From positions 1-51,535 of the forward strand of contig NZ_FMZS01000021.1 in NCBI RefSeq assembly GCF_900101265.1: a stretch of DNA of 51,535 nt, written 5' to 3'. The position numbers and the translations under genes were made by a program. Under the pieces are notes generated by a model, which made no database searches, had not been told where the DNA came from, and saw only the letters and a program-made list of their open reading frames with translations. This DNA comes from Massilia sp. PDC64 (GTDB lineage Bacteria > Pseudomonadota > Gammaproteobacteria > Burkholderiales > Burkholderiaceae_D). This document shows, one piece after another, positions 17,498 through 25,028 of the stretch. Each line of letters opens with the position of its first letter. Within the stretch, counting starts at the first letter, position 1.

Positions 17498-18740
17498 CGG
17501 GCAGCGCGGCCAGCCCGCGCAGGCCGGCGATGCCGTTCCAGCGCGGCGTCGCGTCGCGCATGCGCAGCGTCGGCCAGCGGCGCAGCACGGCGCGCAGCAC
17601 GACGTCCGCCTCCAGCAGCGACAGCCCGGCGCCGATGCATACGTGCGGTCCGCTGCCGAACGACAGGTGGCTGCCGGCGCGGCGCGTGATGTCGAACGTG
17701 TCCGGGTCAAGGAAGCGGTCCGGATCGCGGTTCGCGGCGCCGATCAGCGCGATGACGAGGTCGCCGCGCTTGAGCGTCGTGCCGTGCAGGGTCAGTTCCG
17801 TCGCGACACGGCGGCCCGTGTACTGCACGGGACTGTCGTAGCGCAGCAGTTCGCGGATAGCGAGGGTCATGCCCTCCTCGTCCGCGACGAGGCGCGCCCA
17901 GGCGTCCGGATGCCCGAGCAGCGTGTACAGGCCGTTGCCGAGCAGGTTGCGCGTCGTCTCGTGGCCCGCGAACAATAGCATCGCGCATTGCGCCAGCAGC
18001 TCGCCGTCCGCCCGCAGTTCGCCCGCGGCCTCGGCCTGCAGCAGGCGGCTGACGAGATCCGTGCCGGGAGCCGCCCGGCGCGCGGGCAGCAGCGCGTCGA
18101 AATAGCGCACCATCTGCAGCAGGCTGCGCTGGGCCGCGCGCAGCTGCTCGCTCGTGGGCTGCAGCGCGCCGATGAACGCGGCGAGGTCGTCCGACCATGC
18201 CATGAAGCGCGCCTCGTCCTTGCGGTCTATCCCCAGCATCATGCCGATGACGCGCGACGGCAGCGGACGTGCGACCTCCGCGATGAAGTCGAAGCCGGCA
18301 TGCGCATCCAGGCCGTCCAGCAGCTCGTCCGTGAGCCGCTCGACGTCCGCGCGCAAGGTGCGGACGAGCGTCGGGTGGAAGCCGGCCGCCATCGCCTTGC
18401 GCACGCGCTGGTGGTCTTCTCCGTCCAGGAACACCATCGCGCTGCCGAACAGGCGCTGGAACAGGTCCAGTCCGGCCTGCGCGCGGCGTCCCGCGAAACT
18501 CGCGTCGACGCCGGGGATGCGCTTGACCCAGCCGCCCGTGCGCTGCGACGAGAAGCGCGGGTCGCGCAGGGCCAGCTCGATGTCCGCGTGGCGCGTCAGC
18601 ACCCACGCGCCCTGGAACACGTCGTCGCGCCACAGCACCGGGCCCGCCTCGCGCAGGCGGCGATAGGTGGGATACGGATCGTGCAGGAAGGCGGCGTCGA
18701 ACGGTGCGGCGTCCGGGGGCGCGGGCGCAAAGTCTCTCAT
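17484..18740 (-). CDS. Cytochrome P450
   Basis: This 418-residue soluble monooxygenase is of the bacterial class. The I-helix oxygen motif is LLFAGHETTRNLL, the ExxR motif is RELLRYDSPVQ, and the heme-binding loop is SFGSGPHVCIGAGL with the axial Cys. Size and motifs match the CYP107-like group, which hydroxylates terpenoids, polyketides or fatty acids; the substrate is unknown. A GTG 45 bases upstream (18785) is an alternative start, but residues before MRDFAPAPPDAAPFD are not family-like. No ferredoxin or reductase gene lies nearby. It diverges from the amidase gene across a region containing a perfect operator. Confidence 0.9.
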   Translation of the reverse strand: MRDFAPAPPDAAPFDAAFLHDPYPTYRRLREAGPVLWRDDVFQGAWVLTRHADIELALRDPRFSSQRTGGWVKRIPGVDASFAGRRAQAGLDLFQRLFGSAMVFLDGEDHQRVRKAMAAGFHPTLVRTLRADVERLTDELLDGLDAHAGFDFIAEVARPLPSRVIGMMLGIDRKDEARFMAWSDDLAAFIGALQPTSEQLRAAQRSLLQMVRYFDALLPARRAAPGTDLVSRLLQAEAAGELRADGELLAQCAMLLFAGHETTRNLLGNGLYTLLGHPDAWARLVADEEGMTLAIRELLRYDSPVQYTGRRVATELTLHGTTLKRGDLVIALIGAANRDPDRFLDPDTFDITRRAGSHLSFGSGPHVCIGAGLSLLEADVVLRAVLRRWPTLRMRDATPRWNGIAGLRGLAALPVSAS

Positions 18741-18814
18741 ACGATTCTTGGGATGATGGTCTGCCGGCACATGCCGGGACCGCACTTTAGCATTTTTCCG
18801 CCCGCCGGTCCCGC

Positions 18815-18848
18815 TTGACGATCAAAAGAGAATCGTGCATTCTCTTTT
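18815..18848 (+). promoter_or_regulatory. Promoter and palindromic operator before the amidase-TetR genes
   Basis: A -35-like TTGACG (18815-18820) is followed by a perfect inverted repeat with 10-base arms, AAAAGAGAAT at 18824-18833 and ATTCTCTTTT at 18839-18848, separated by five bases. The palindrome fills the spacer and the expected -10 region, which is the usual place for a repressor. The TetR-family gene two positions downstream is the obvious candidate. The divergent P450 gene could be controlled from the same site. Confidence 0.75.
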
Positions 18849-18869
18849 AAAACACCACCGGAGACGACC

Positions 18870-20318
18870 ATGGGAACGACTGGACGGGACGACGCGCTGC
18901 TGCTGGACCTGGACGCGACGAGCCAGGCGGCGCTGATCCGCAAGGGCGAGATCGCGCCCGCCGAGCTGCTGGAGGCCGCCATCGCGCGCATCGGGGCGCT
19001 GCAGCCGCGCGTGAACGCGCTCGTCGACTTCGACCCGGAGGCGGCGCGGCGGCAGGCGCACGACGGTGCACACGATGGCGTGTTCGCCGGCGTGCCCACG
19101 CTCGTCAAGGACCTGCTCGCGGTGCCCGGCTTCCCGACGGCCTTCGGTTCGCGCCTGTTCCGCGGCGCCCGGCTGCCGGTCACGTCGCCGTATGCGCAGG
19201 CGTTGCGGCGCGCGGGCCTCGTCGTGCTGGGCAAGAGCACGACGTCGGAATTCGGCCTGCTGGGCACGACGGAGCCGCTGGCGACGGGCCCCACGCGCAA
19301 TCCGTGGCGGCTCGACCTGTCGACGGGCGGTTCGTCCGGCGGCGCGGTCGCGGCCGTCGCGGCGGGGATGGTGCCGGTGGCGCATGCGTCCGACGGGGGC
19401 GGGTCCATCCGCGGTCCCGCCTCGTTCTGCGGCCTGTTCGGCTTCAAGCCCAGCCGCGGCCGCACAGTGGCCGCCGACGTCCCGCCGGATGCGCCGGCGG
19501 CCGCGTTCCTCGCCGACCACTGCGTGAGCCGCTCGGTGCGCGACAGCGCGGCCTGGCTGAAGGCGACCGAAGCGCCGGGCCACGCGGCGCCGCTGCCGGA
19601 CGTCGCGGCATTGCAGGCCGCACCGCCGCCCCGCCTGCGCATCGGCGTCTACAGCCGCGACGTGTTCGGCGACCTCCCCTCGCCCGACGCCCTCGCCGCG
19701 CTGGACGTCGCGACGCGCCTGTGCACGGACCTGGGCCACGACGTCGTCGAGACGGCGGGCCCGGCCTACGACGCGCCCGCCGCGAGCCGCGCCTTCTTCA
19801 CGCTCACGGCGGCCGGACTGGCCGGCATGGCGGACCAGGCGGCGGCGATGATGGGTCCGGGCTTCGACGACGGCCTGTTCGAGCCGTACACGCGCGCACT
19901 GATCCGGCGTGCGCGGGCGACACCGGCCGACGAGGTGCGGGCCGCCGTCGCGACGCTGGCGGCGGCGGGCGCGTCGACGCGGGCGGCGGCCGCCGGCTTC
20001 GACGTGCTCCTGAGTCCCACGGTGCCGTTCACCGCGTTCCCGCTCGGCCGCCACGGTCCGGACCGGAACCCGGACGACCTGGTCGCATTCACGAACCGGC
20101 TGGCCGGCTACACGGCGCCCGCGTCGCTGGCCGGTTGGCCCGCGATGTCGGTGCCCCTGTACTGGTCCGCTGCGGGCCTGCCGCTGGGCTGCCATTTCAC
20201 GGCCGCGCACGACGCGGACGCACTGCTGCTGCGCCTCGCGTTCCAGCTCGAAGGGGCGGCCGGCTGGGCGCCGCGCTTGCGCAGGATGCAGGAAGGGCTC
20301 GCATGCCGCAACGATTGA
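18870..20318 (+). CDS. Amidase (amidase signature family)
   Basis: This 482-residue hydrolase has the Ser-cisSer-Lys triad of the amidase signature family: Lys in GVPTLVKDLLAVPG, the Gly-Ser-rich loop STGGSSGGAVAAVAAG, and the nucleophile in HASDGGGSIRGPASFCGL. It should hydrolyse a carboxamide or act as an acyl transferase. It is not GatA by context because gatB and gatC are absent, and the C-terminal half is divergent. ATG has ribosome site CCGGAGA. The TetR gene starts inside its last codons (16-base overlap), so both are one transcript under the palindromic operator. Confidence 0.9.
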   Translation: MGTTGRDDALLLDLDATSQAALIRKGEIAPAELLEAAIARIGALQPRVNALVDFDPEAARRQAHDGAHDGVFAGVPTLVKDLLAVPGFPTAFGSRLFRGARLPVTSPYAQALRRAGLVVLGKSTTSEFGLLGTTEPLATGPTRNPWRLDLSTGGSSGGAVAAVAAGMVPVAHASDGGGSIRGPASFCGLFGFKPSRGRTVAADVPPDAPAAAFLADHCVSRSVRDSAAWLKATEAPGHAAPLPDVAALQAAPPPRLRIGVYSRDVFGDLPSPDALAALDVATRLCTDLGHDVVETAGPAYDAPAASRAFFTLTAAGLAGMADQAAAMMGPGFDDGLFEPYTRALIRRARATPADEVRAAVATLAAAGASTRAAAAGFDVLLSPTVPFTAFPLGRHGPDRNPDDLVAFTNRLAGYTAPASLAGWPAMSVPLYWSAAGLPLGCHFTAAHDADALLLRLAFQLEGAAGWAPRLRRMQEGLACRND

Positions 20319-20947
20319 AAGACGACGTCCGCGACCGCATCCTCGCCGCGGCCGCGCGCACGTTCGCCGAACGGGGCTATCTGCAGGCCACGCTGGCCGA
20401 CATCGCGCGCGCCGCGGACATCGCCCCCAGCAACATCTACAAGTACTACGAGAACAAACAGGCGCTGTTCGACGCCATCGTCACGCCGGCGCTCGCCGCG
20501 CGCCTGTTCCGCCTGCTGCGTGCCCGCCTGCGCGAGTTCGACACGCTGGGCAGCTGGTCCGGCGCGCACGCGGATGGCTCCGCGCACGCGAAGGCGCTGC
20601 TGGACTTCTGGGTGGAGCACAGGCTCGCGGTGCTGATCCTGCTGAACGGTGCGGAAGGCACGCGCTTCGCGTCCGTGCGCGAACGCATGGCGCAGGAGAT
20701 GACGCGCCAGGCGGCCCGCTTCGTGCGCCGGCAGACGGCGGCAGAGCCGGACCCGCACTTCGACCTGGTGCTGCGCCAGGTCTTCGCGAACACGGTGGCG
20801 ATGATCGCGGCGATCCTGGAACGGTACGCGTCCGGTGCGGACATCGCGAAGGCGTTCGCGACGTTCTGGACGTATCAGCTCGCGGGGCTGGAGGCGCTCG
20901 TCAGGAACCGCAACCGCGGGACCCGCCTGCGGTCACGCCCGTTGTGA
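20303..20947 (+). CDS. TetR-family transcriptional regulator
   Basis: This 214-residue protein has an N-terminal TetR DNA-binding domain (RDRILAAAARTFAERGYLQATLADIARAADIAPSNIYKYYENKQALF) and an all-helical ligand domain. The ATG lies within the end of the amidase gene with AGGAAGG about ten bases upstream. It probably represses its own amidase-tetR transcript, and perhaps the P450, through the inverted repeat at 18824-18848. The inducer is unknown; an amide or P450 substrate is plausible by context. Confidence 0.9.
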   Translation: MPQRLKDDVRDRILAAAARTFAERGYLQATLADIARAADIAPSNIYKYYENKQALFDAIVTPALAARLFRLLRARLREFDTLGSWSGAHADGSAHAKALLDFWVEHRLAVLILLNGAEGTRFASVRERMAQEMTRQAARFVRRQTAAEPDPHFDLVLRQVFANTVAMIAAILERYASGADIAKAFATFWTYQLAGLEALVRNRNRGTRLRSRPL

Positions 20948-21238
20948 AGACGGGTCGTAGATGTTCTCCGTCGCCTGTTTCAGGCCGGCGTGCGGGAGGA
21001 ACCGGTCCGAGATCGTCAGGATCGCGTGCAGGTTGTTTTGCAGCTTGTCGAGCTCGATGTCGCCCGGCTTCAGCGCCGTCTGCAGCAGGTGGATCGCCAT
21101 GTCGGCCAGCAGCAGGCGTTGCTTGTCGAGCCAGTCGTGGGAGTCGCGCGTCGCGGGGTGGCCCAGCAGCCGCTCCTCGACCACGCGGTGTATCCCCCAG
21201 CTCGTTTTGATGATGTCGGCTCTGGTCAGGTCGTCCAT
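20933..21238 (-). CDS. Small conserved-looking hypothetical protein
   Basis: This 101-residue protein is rich in charged residues and predicted helix (TRADIIKTSWGIHRVVEERL, LLLADMAIHLLQTALKPGDI). It has no signal peptide or membrane segment. Codon use is normal for the genome and it converges on the TetR gene, overlapping its stop by 15 bases. I do not recognise the family. It may form an operon with the SnoaL-like gene 33 bases upstream. Confidence 0.65.
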   Translation of the reverse strand: MDDLTRADIIKTSWGIHRVVEERLLGHPATRDSHDWLDKQRLLLADMAIHLLQTALKPGDIELDKLQNNLHAILTISDRFLPHAGLKQATENIYDPSSQRA

Positions 21239-21271
21239 GTTTTCCTTGAACGGATCGGTTGGCCAGCCAGT

Positions 21272-21757
21272 CTACCGGGTTCGCGGCTGCGGAGCCAGTC
21301 GCACCGCCGCCTGGTACGCGGCCAGCAGTGCCGGATCGTCGATCGATCCGTGATGGTGCTGCTGGCGCCACTGCCCGTCGACCAGGCGGAAAAAGCGGCT
21401 CGTGCGGATCGCCATCGGGAGGACGTCGCCGGAAGGCGTCCGGTATTCGCCCCGCTCGCGTCCGACCGCGAGGAAGGTGTCGGCGGTCCGGTGGATGGTG
21501 TAATCGTAGAACTCGAACCAGAACGCCCCGCTGCCGGCGAACACGCGCTCGTAGACCGCCCGGATCGCGTCCCAGCCGCGCATGATGCCGCCCACCGGAT
21601 TGTCCATCACGGCGTCTTCCGAAGGCAGCCAGTTCGCGGCCATCAGCGCCAGGTCGCGGTTGTTGAGGGCGCGGTAGAAGCGGGAGAGCGCCGCGACGTC
21701 GGCGGGCAGATCCTCGGCCGTTTCCCTGCCCGTGATCGGATTCGATTCGATGTGCAT
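21272..21757 (-). CDS. SnoaL/NTF2-like fold protein
   Basis: This 161-residue protein shows the pattern of the ketosteroid-isomerase-like NTF2 superfamily: an N-terminal helix with DVAALSRFYRALNNRDLALMAANWLPSEDAVMDNP, then WDAIRAVYERVF and a sheet-rich second half ending in a helix. Proteins of this fold are often small hydrolases, isomerases or binding proteins of unknown substrate. ATG has ribosome site AAAGGACA. It diverges from the MarR gene. Confidence 0.75.
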   Translation of the reverse strand: MHIESNPITGRETAEDLPADVAALSRFYRALNNRDLALMAANWLPSEDAVMDNPVGGIMRGWDAIRAVYERVFAGSGAFWFEFYDYTIHRTADTFLAVGRERGEYRTPSGDVLPMAIRTSRFFRLVDGQWRQQHHHGSIDDPALLAAYQAAVRLAPQPRTR

Positions 21758-21945
21758 GTCATGTCCTTTCGTGAGATTGAACGGGGACCGGGAATGCCCG
21801 GTCGTTCACGTGCACGCGCTTCCGTGAACACCGGCAGTGTATGCCTCCCATGCCATACCGCCAGTGCGCGCCCGCTTGAATCACTTTCCCGCCCGGCGAG
21901 AAAATCCGCCCGAGCCGGCAAGCCCGGTTCGAAGAAAACTTTTAG

Positions 21946-21958
21946 TTAGGACTCTTGA
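21946..21958 (+). promoter_or_regulatory. MarR-type operator, autoregulatory copy
   Basis: The 13-base element TTAGGACTCTTGA is an imperfect copy of the perfect palindrome TTAGGA-C-TCCTAA found before the next gene (22664-22676). It overlaps a possible -35 (TTGAAC, 21955-21960) that is 16 bases from a good -10 (TATGAT, 21977-21982). This is consistent with self-repression of the MarR gene. Confidence 0.65.
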
Positions 21959-21977
21959 ACAATTCAGGGGCCGTGCT

Positions 21978-22643
21978 ATGATGCCGTCCATGGAACTGAA
22001 ATCCGAAACCCCATGGGATGGCACCCCGGACATCTCGGCCCGCATCGTCGTCGCGATCAACCGCGTCGCGAGCGTGCTGCGGGCCGGCATGTGGGAGTTC
22101 GCGACGGCGGAGAACCTGAACCCGACGCAGGCCGACATCCTGCAGTTGCTGCGCGACCGCACGCACGGCGTGAGGCTGTCGTGGCTCGCGGTGCAGCTGT
22201 CCGTGTCGGCGGCGAGCGCCAGCGATTCCGTGGCGGCCCTCGTCGCGAAGGGACTCGTGCGCAAGGACCGGGCGGAGGACGACAAGCGGGCGACCGCGCT
22301 GTGGCTGACGGACGCCGGCAAGACGCTGGCCGAGAAGCAGGCGAAGGCGCTGGGGTTCGCGGACGATGCCGCGGCCGCGCTCGACCGGGAAGTGCAGGAA
22401 CGGCTGCTGGTCGGGCTGTTCAAGCTGATCGCGGAGCTGCAGAAGACGGAGCGCTTCCCCGCCCTGCGCGCATGCCTGTCGTGCCGCTACTTCGAGGCGA
22501 ACAAGTTCCCGGGCAGTCCGGCCCCGCACCACTGCGCGCTCGTCAAGGCGCCGCTGCCGATCGCTTTCCTCAGGATCGATTGCGCCGAACAGGAACCGAC
22601 GGATCCGGTCACGGAACGGCGCAACTGGGCGGCGTTCGCCTGA
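21978..22643 (+). CDS. MarR-family regulator with Cys/His-rich C-terminal tail
   Basis: This regulator has a winged-helix region (TAENLNPTQADILQLL, LSWLAVQLSVSAASASDSVAALVAKGLVRK, DDKRATALWLTDAGK), then a helical segment, and an unusual tail with CLSCRYF, PAPHHCALV and RIDCAEQ. Four Cys and two His there could bind a metal or an Fe-S cluster, or sense redox state; this is inference. Starts at 21978, 21981 or 21990 are possible: the first has AGGGG seven bases upstream, while the predicted promoter would make the mRNA begin at the third. It likely controls itself and the downstream cassette through the TTAGGA palindromes. Confidence 0.85.
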   Translation: MMPSMELKSETPWDGTPDISARIVVAINRVASVLRAGMWEFATAENLNPTQADILQLLRDRTHGVRLSWLAVQLSVSAASASDSVAALVAKGLVRKDRAEDDKRATALWLTDAGKTLAEKQAKALGFADDAAAALDREVQERLLVGLFKLIAELQKTERFPALRACLSCRYFEANKFPGSPAPHHCALVKAPLPIAFLRIDCAEQEPTDPVTERRNWAAFA

Positions 22644-22663
22644 ATTTTTTTTGTCCTGAATAC

Positions 22664-22676
22664 TTAGGACTCCTAA
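22664..22676 (+). promoter_or_regulatory. MarR-type operator before the AhpD-like cassette
   Basis: A perfect 13-base palindrome, TTAGGA-C-TCCTAA, lies 21 bases after the MarR stop and 26 bases before the next gene. TTGTCC at 22651-22656 could be a -35, in which case the palindrome covers the spacer and -10. A degenerate copy precedes the MarR gene, so one regulator for both is likely. Confidence 0.7.
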
Positions 22677-22702
22677 CGTCGTTCAACTTGAAAGGAACCA
22701 TC

Positions 22703-23248
22703 ATGACCGCACGCCTCGCCCTCCAGACCCGCGACACCGCCGCCGCCCCGGCGCGCGACCTGCTCGACCAGATCCACGGCGCATTCGGCGCCACGCCCAA
22801 CATGTTCCGCGCCGTCGCCAATTCGCCGGCCGCGCTGGCCAGCATGTGGGGCGCGTTCGGCGCCCTCGGCGGCGGCACGCTCGGTGCGAAACTCGGCGAG
22901 CAGATCGCGGTCGCCATCGCCGACATCAACGATTGCGAATACTGCCTGGCCGCGCACACGGTCCTCGGCCGCAAGGCCGGCGCGACGGCCGGCGAGATGA
23001 CCGCGGCGCAGGCCGGCCACTCCTCCGATCCGAAGACGGCCGCCGCGCTGGCCTTCGCCACGAACGTCGTGGGCCGGCGCGCGAAAGTCGATGCCGCCGA
23101 CGTCGACGCGCTGCGCCAGGCGGGCTTCGACGACGGGCAGATCATGGAAATCATGGCGCACGTCGCCCTGAACCTGTTCACCAACTACGTGAACGTGGCC
23201 TTCGCCGTGCCGGTCGACTTCCCGCACGTCCGCCTGAGTGCCAAATGA
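22703..23248 (+). CDS. AhpD-like / carboxymuconolactone decarboxylase family protein
   Basis: This 181-residue protein carries the AhpD active-site pattern E-x-x-Cys-x-x-Cys-x-x-x-His (NDCEYCLAAHTVLGRKAG) and the helical repeats of the carboxymuconolactone decarboxylase-like superfamily. Such proteins are thiol-based peroxidases or reductases linked to oxidative stress rather than true decarboxylases. ATG follows ribosome site AAAGGAA. It is the first gene of a four-gene run in which each stop overlaps the next start, directly behind the MarR-type operator. Confidence 0.88.
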   Translation: MTARLALQTRDTAAAPARDLLDQIHGAFGATPNMFRAVANSPAALASMWGAFGALGGGTLGAKLGEQIAVAIADINDCEYCLAAHTVLGRKAGATAGEMTAAQAGHSSDPKTAAALAFATNVVGRRAKVDAADVDALRQAGFDDGQIMEIMAHVALNLFTNYVNVAFAVPVDFPHVRLSAK

Positions 23249-23949
23249 TGAAGTGCCTCGCCCTTTACCACGTGCGTTTCGAGGACCTCGGCACGTTCGC
23301 GGAACCCTTGGAGCACGCCGGCTACGCCATCGAGTACCGCCATGCCGGTGCCACGCCTTTGAGCCTGGACGAATGGCGCGACGCCGACCTCGTTGTCGTG
23401 CTGGGCGGCCCGATCGGCGCCGGCAACGCGGCGGCGTATCCATGGCTGGACGCGGAGCTGGCCGGCCTCGCGCACCGTCTCGCGCTGCGCCGGCCGACGC
23501 TCGGCATCTGCCTCGGCGCCCAGCTGATGGCCGTCGCCCTCGGCGGTCGCATCGCGCGCCGGCATGCGATGGAGATTGGCTGGTCAGAGCTGGACATCGC
23601 GCCGGACGCCGGTCCGCTGGAGGCACTGCGCGGCATCCCCGTACTGCACTGGCATGGCGACAACATCGTGCCGCCGGACGGCATGACGAGCCTCGCGGCG
23701 ACAGACGGCACGCCCTGCCAGGCCTTCGCCGTCGGCAGCCACGCGCTGGCCCTGCAATGCCATGTGGAGTTTGCCGCCGCCGCGCTCGAGGAATGGCTTA
23801 CGGGGCATGCGGTGGAACTGGCCCATGCCGGGATCGATTTACATGCACTGCGCGCCGCGACCGCCCGCCACGGCCGCGATCTCGCCCTCGCGGGCACCGA
23901 ACTGCTGCGCCGCTGGCTGGCCGGCATCCACCCACAGGAGACAATATGA
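23245..23949 (+). CDS. Class I glutamine amidotransferase-like protein
   Basis: This 234-residue protein has the class I GATase nucleophile in GICLGAQLMAVALGG, with the oxyanion region VVLGGPIGAGN before it and the His-x-Glu of the triad in LQCHVEF. It resembles the stand-alone GMP-synthase-like amidotransferases, whose real substrate is often unknown; gamma-glutamyl peptide hydrolysis is one possibility. Two ATG codons in tandem overlap the stop of the AhpD-like gene, and its own stop overlaps the next start (ATGA). No synthetase partner is encoded nearby. Confidence 0.88.
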   Translation: MMKCLALYHVRFEDLGTFAEPLEHAGYAIEYRHAGATPLSLDEWRDADLVVVLGGPIGAGNAAAYPWLDAELAGLAHRLALRRPTLGICLGAQLMAVALGGRIARRHAMEIGWSELDIAPDAGPLEALRGIPVLHWHGDNIVPPDGMTSLAATDGTPCQAFAVGSHALALQCHVEFAAAALEEWLTGHAVELAHAGIDLHALRAATARHGRDLALAGTELLRRWLAGIHPQETI

Positions 23950-24173
23950 CCCCCACCCTTTATCACGACGGCTGCAACGTGTGCCTCGACATCGCCCGCG
24001 TCCTGCAGGCATGCACACCGGGACTCGCCATCATCGATCTCGGCCTCGATCCGGACGCCGCATTCGATGCGATGGCGTTTGGCGTGCGCGACCTGCCCTG
24101 CCTCGTCGTGGATGGGCGCGTGCTGCCCGTCGCGCCGCATTCGCGCATCGACGACGTGGCCGCGCACGCATGA
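23946..24173 (+). CDS. Small thioredoxin-like protein
   Basis: This 75-residue protein begins TLYHDGCNVCLDIARVLQ, giving a CxxC redox motif at the start of helix 1, and continues with DLPCLVVDGRVLPVAPHS, including the cis-proline-like region of the thioredoxin fold. It is shorter than normal thioredoxin and lacks the WCGPC motif, so it is closer to glutaredoxin-like or CxxC adaptor proteins. It is coupled by ATGA to both neighbours. It may pass electrons to or from the AhpD-like protein of the same operon. Confidence 0.75.
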   Translation: MTPTLYHDGCNVCLDIARVLQACTPGLAIIDLGLDPDAAFDAMAFGVRDLPCLVVDGRVLPVAPHSRIDDVAAHA

Positions 24174-24865
24174 ACGCCGCGATCGCCGCGCTGTTCACGG
24201 GACCCGTGCAGCCGCTCGGTAACCCGCCCGTCCCCAGCGGCATCGTCAAGCAGCCGCGCGCCGGGCCCGTGCGCCTGTCCGTGCACGGTTTCGACGGCGA
24301 TGCGCAGGGCGACACCGTCTACCACGGCGGGCCGGAAAAGGCCGTGCACCACTACGCGGCCGACCATTACACGGCGTGGCGGGCGCGCTGGCCCGACAGT
24401 CCCGTGCCGCTGGCGCCCGGCGCGTTCGGCGAGAACGTCGCGACGGTCGGCATGACGGAGCGGGACGTCTGCATCGGCGACGTCTACCGCGCCGGCAGCG
24501 CGCTGCTGCAGGTGTCGCAGGGGCGCCAGCCATGCTGGAAGCTGAACCGCCGCTTCGGCCGTCCGGACGCCGCGCTCGCGATGCAGCGCTCCGGCGCCAC
24601 GGGGTGGTACTACCGCGTGCTGGAGGAAGGCGCGATCGCGCCGGGCGACGATCTCGTGCTGTTCGACCGTCCGTGTCCGGACTGGCCGCTGGACCGCCTG
24701 ATCCGCGCGCTGTTTCCGGCCGATGCGGCGGCGGCCGGACTGGCCGACGAGTGGCGCCGCGCCGCCGCCCTCGGGCCGCTCGCGCCCAACTGGCGGACGG
24801 CGTTCGCGCGCCGTGTCGAGACGGGGCGCATCGAGGACTGGTCGCGCCGGCTCGCGGAGCCCTGA
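24170..24865 (+). CDS. MOSC-domain protein, YiiM-like
   Basis: This 231-residue protein shows the MOSC signature: GDTVYHGGPEKAVHHYAADHY, GAFGENVATVGMTERDVCIGD and SQGRQPCWKLNRRF, where Cys is the presumed molybdenum-cofactor ligand. YiiM-type proteins reduce N-hydroxylated bases such as 6-hydroxylaminopurine, using Moco and an external reductase. The C-terminal helices match the YiiM accessory 3-alpha domain. It is the last gene of the coupled cassette. The presence of a thioredoxin-like and an AhpD-like partner suggests a detoxification or stress role, which is inference. Confidence 0.85.
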   Translation: MNAAIAALFTGPVQPLGNPPVPSGIVKQPRAGPVRLSVHGFDGDAQGDTVYHGGPEKAVHHYAADHYTAWRARWPDSPVPLAPGAFGENVATVGMTERDVCIGDVYRAGSALLQVSQGRQPCWKLNRRFGRPDAALAMQRSGATGWYYRVLEEGAIAPGDDLVLFDRPCPDWPLDRLIRALFPADAAAAGLADEWRRAAALGPLAPNWRTAFARRVETGRIEDWSRRLAEP

Positions 24866-24880
24866 GACGGCGCGGCCTGC

Positions 24881-24912
24881 GACAGATGTCACGACCGCGC
24901 GCGACAGATGTG
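24881..24912 (+). promoter_or_regulatory. Pair of AcoR-type upstream elements
   Basis: GACAGATGTC (24881-24890) is a perfect GACA-NN-TGTC palindrome and GACAGATGTG (24903-24912) is a one-mismatch copy, 22 bases (two helix turns) apart. They lie about 75-100 bases before the start point predicted from the sigma54 promoter at 24958-24973. Related elements occur between acoA and the porin gene at 35997-36038. I infer they bind the sigma54 activator encoded at 26852-28801. Confidence 0.65.
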
Positions 24913-24957
24913 CCGCCGAGCGCGGCCCCGCACCGGCGCACGCCCCTGGCGCCGACC

Positions 24958-24973
24958 TGGCTTGCAATTTGCT
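24958..24973 (+). promoter_or_regulatory. Sigma54 (-24/-12) promoter of the VOC-HupE operon
   Basis: TGGCTTGCAATTTGCT matches the sigma54 pattern TGGCACG-N4-TTGCW in the invariant GG and GC and in spacing, with changes only in the degenerate part of the -24 box. The predicted start is near 24984, leaving a leader of about 45 bases to the ATG at 25029. Confidence 0.75.
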
Positions 24974-25028
24974 CTCCGACAGATGCCGCCGCAGCGACGG
25001 CGGACCACCACCATCAACAGGAGACAGC

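Noticed and set aside
18870..20318. Aspartyl/glutamyl-tRNA amidotransferase subunit A (gatA)
   Set aside because: gatB and gatC are absent, the gene is paired with a TetR regulator and the C-terminal half is not GatA-like.
24979..24985. A third ACAGATG near the VOC promoter
   Set aside because: It lies downstream of the -12 box at the expected start point, lacks the TC of the palindrome and is not placed like the upstream elements.
24979..25020. Possible small gene in the leader before the VOC gene
   Set aside because: No ATG with ribosome site and no conserved-looking peptide; it fits a 5' leader.
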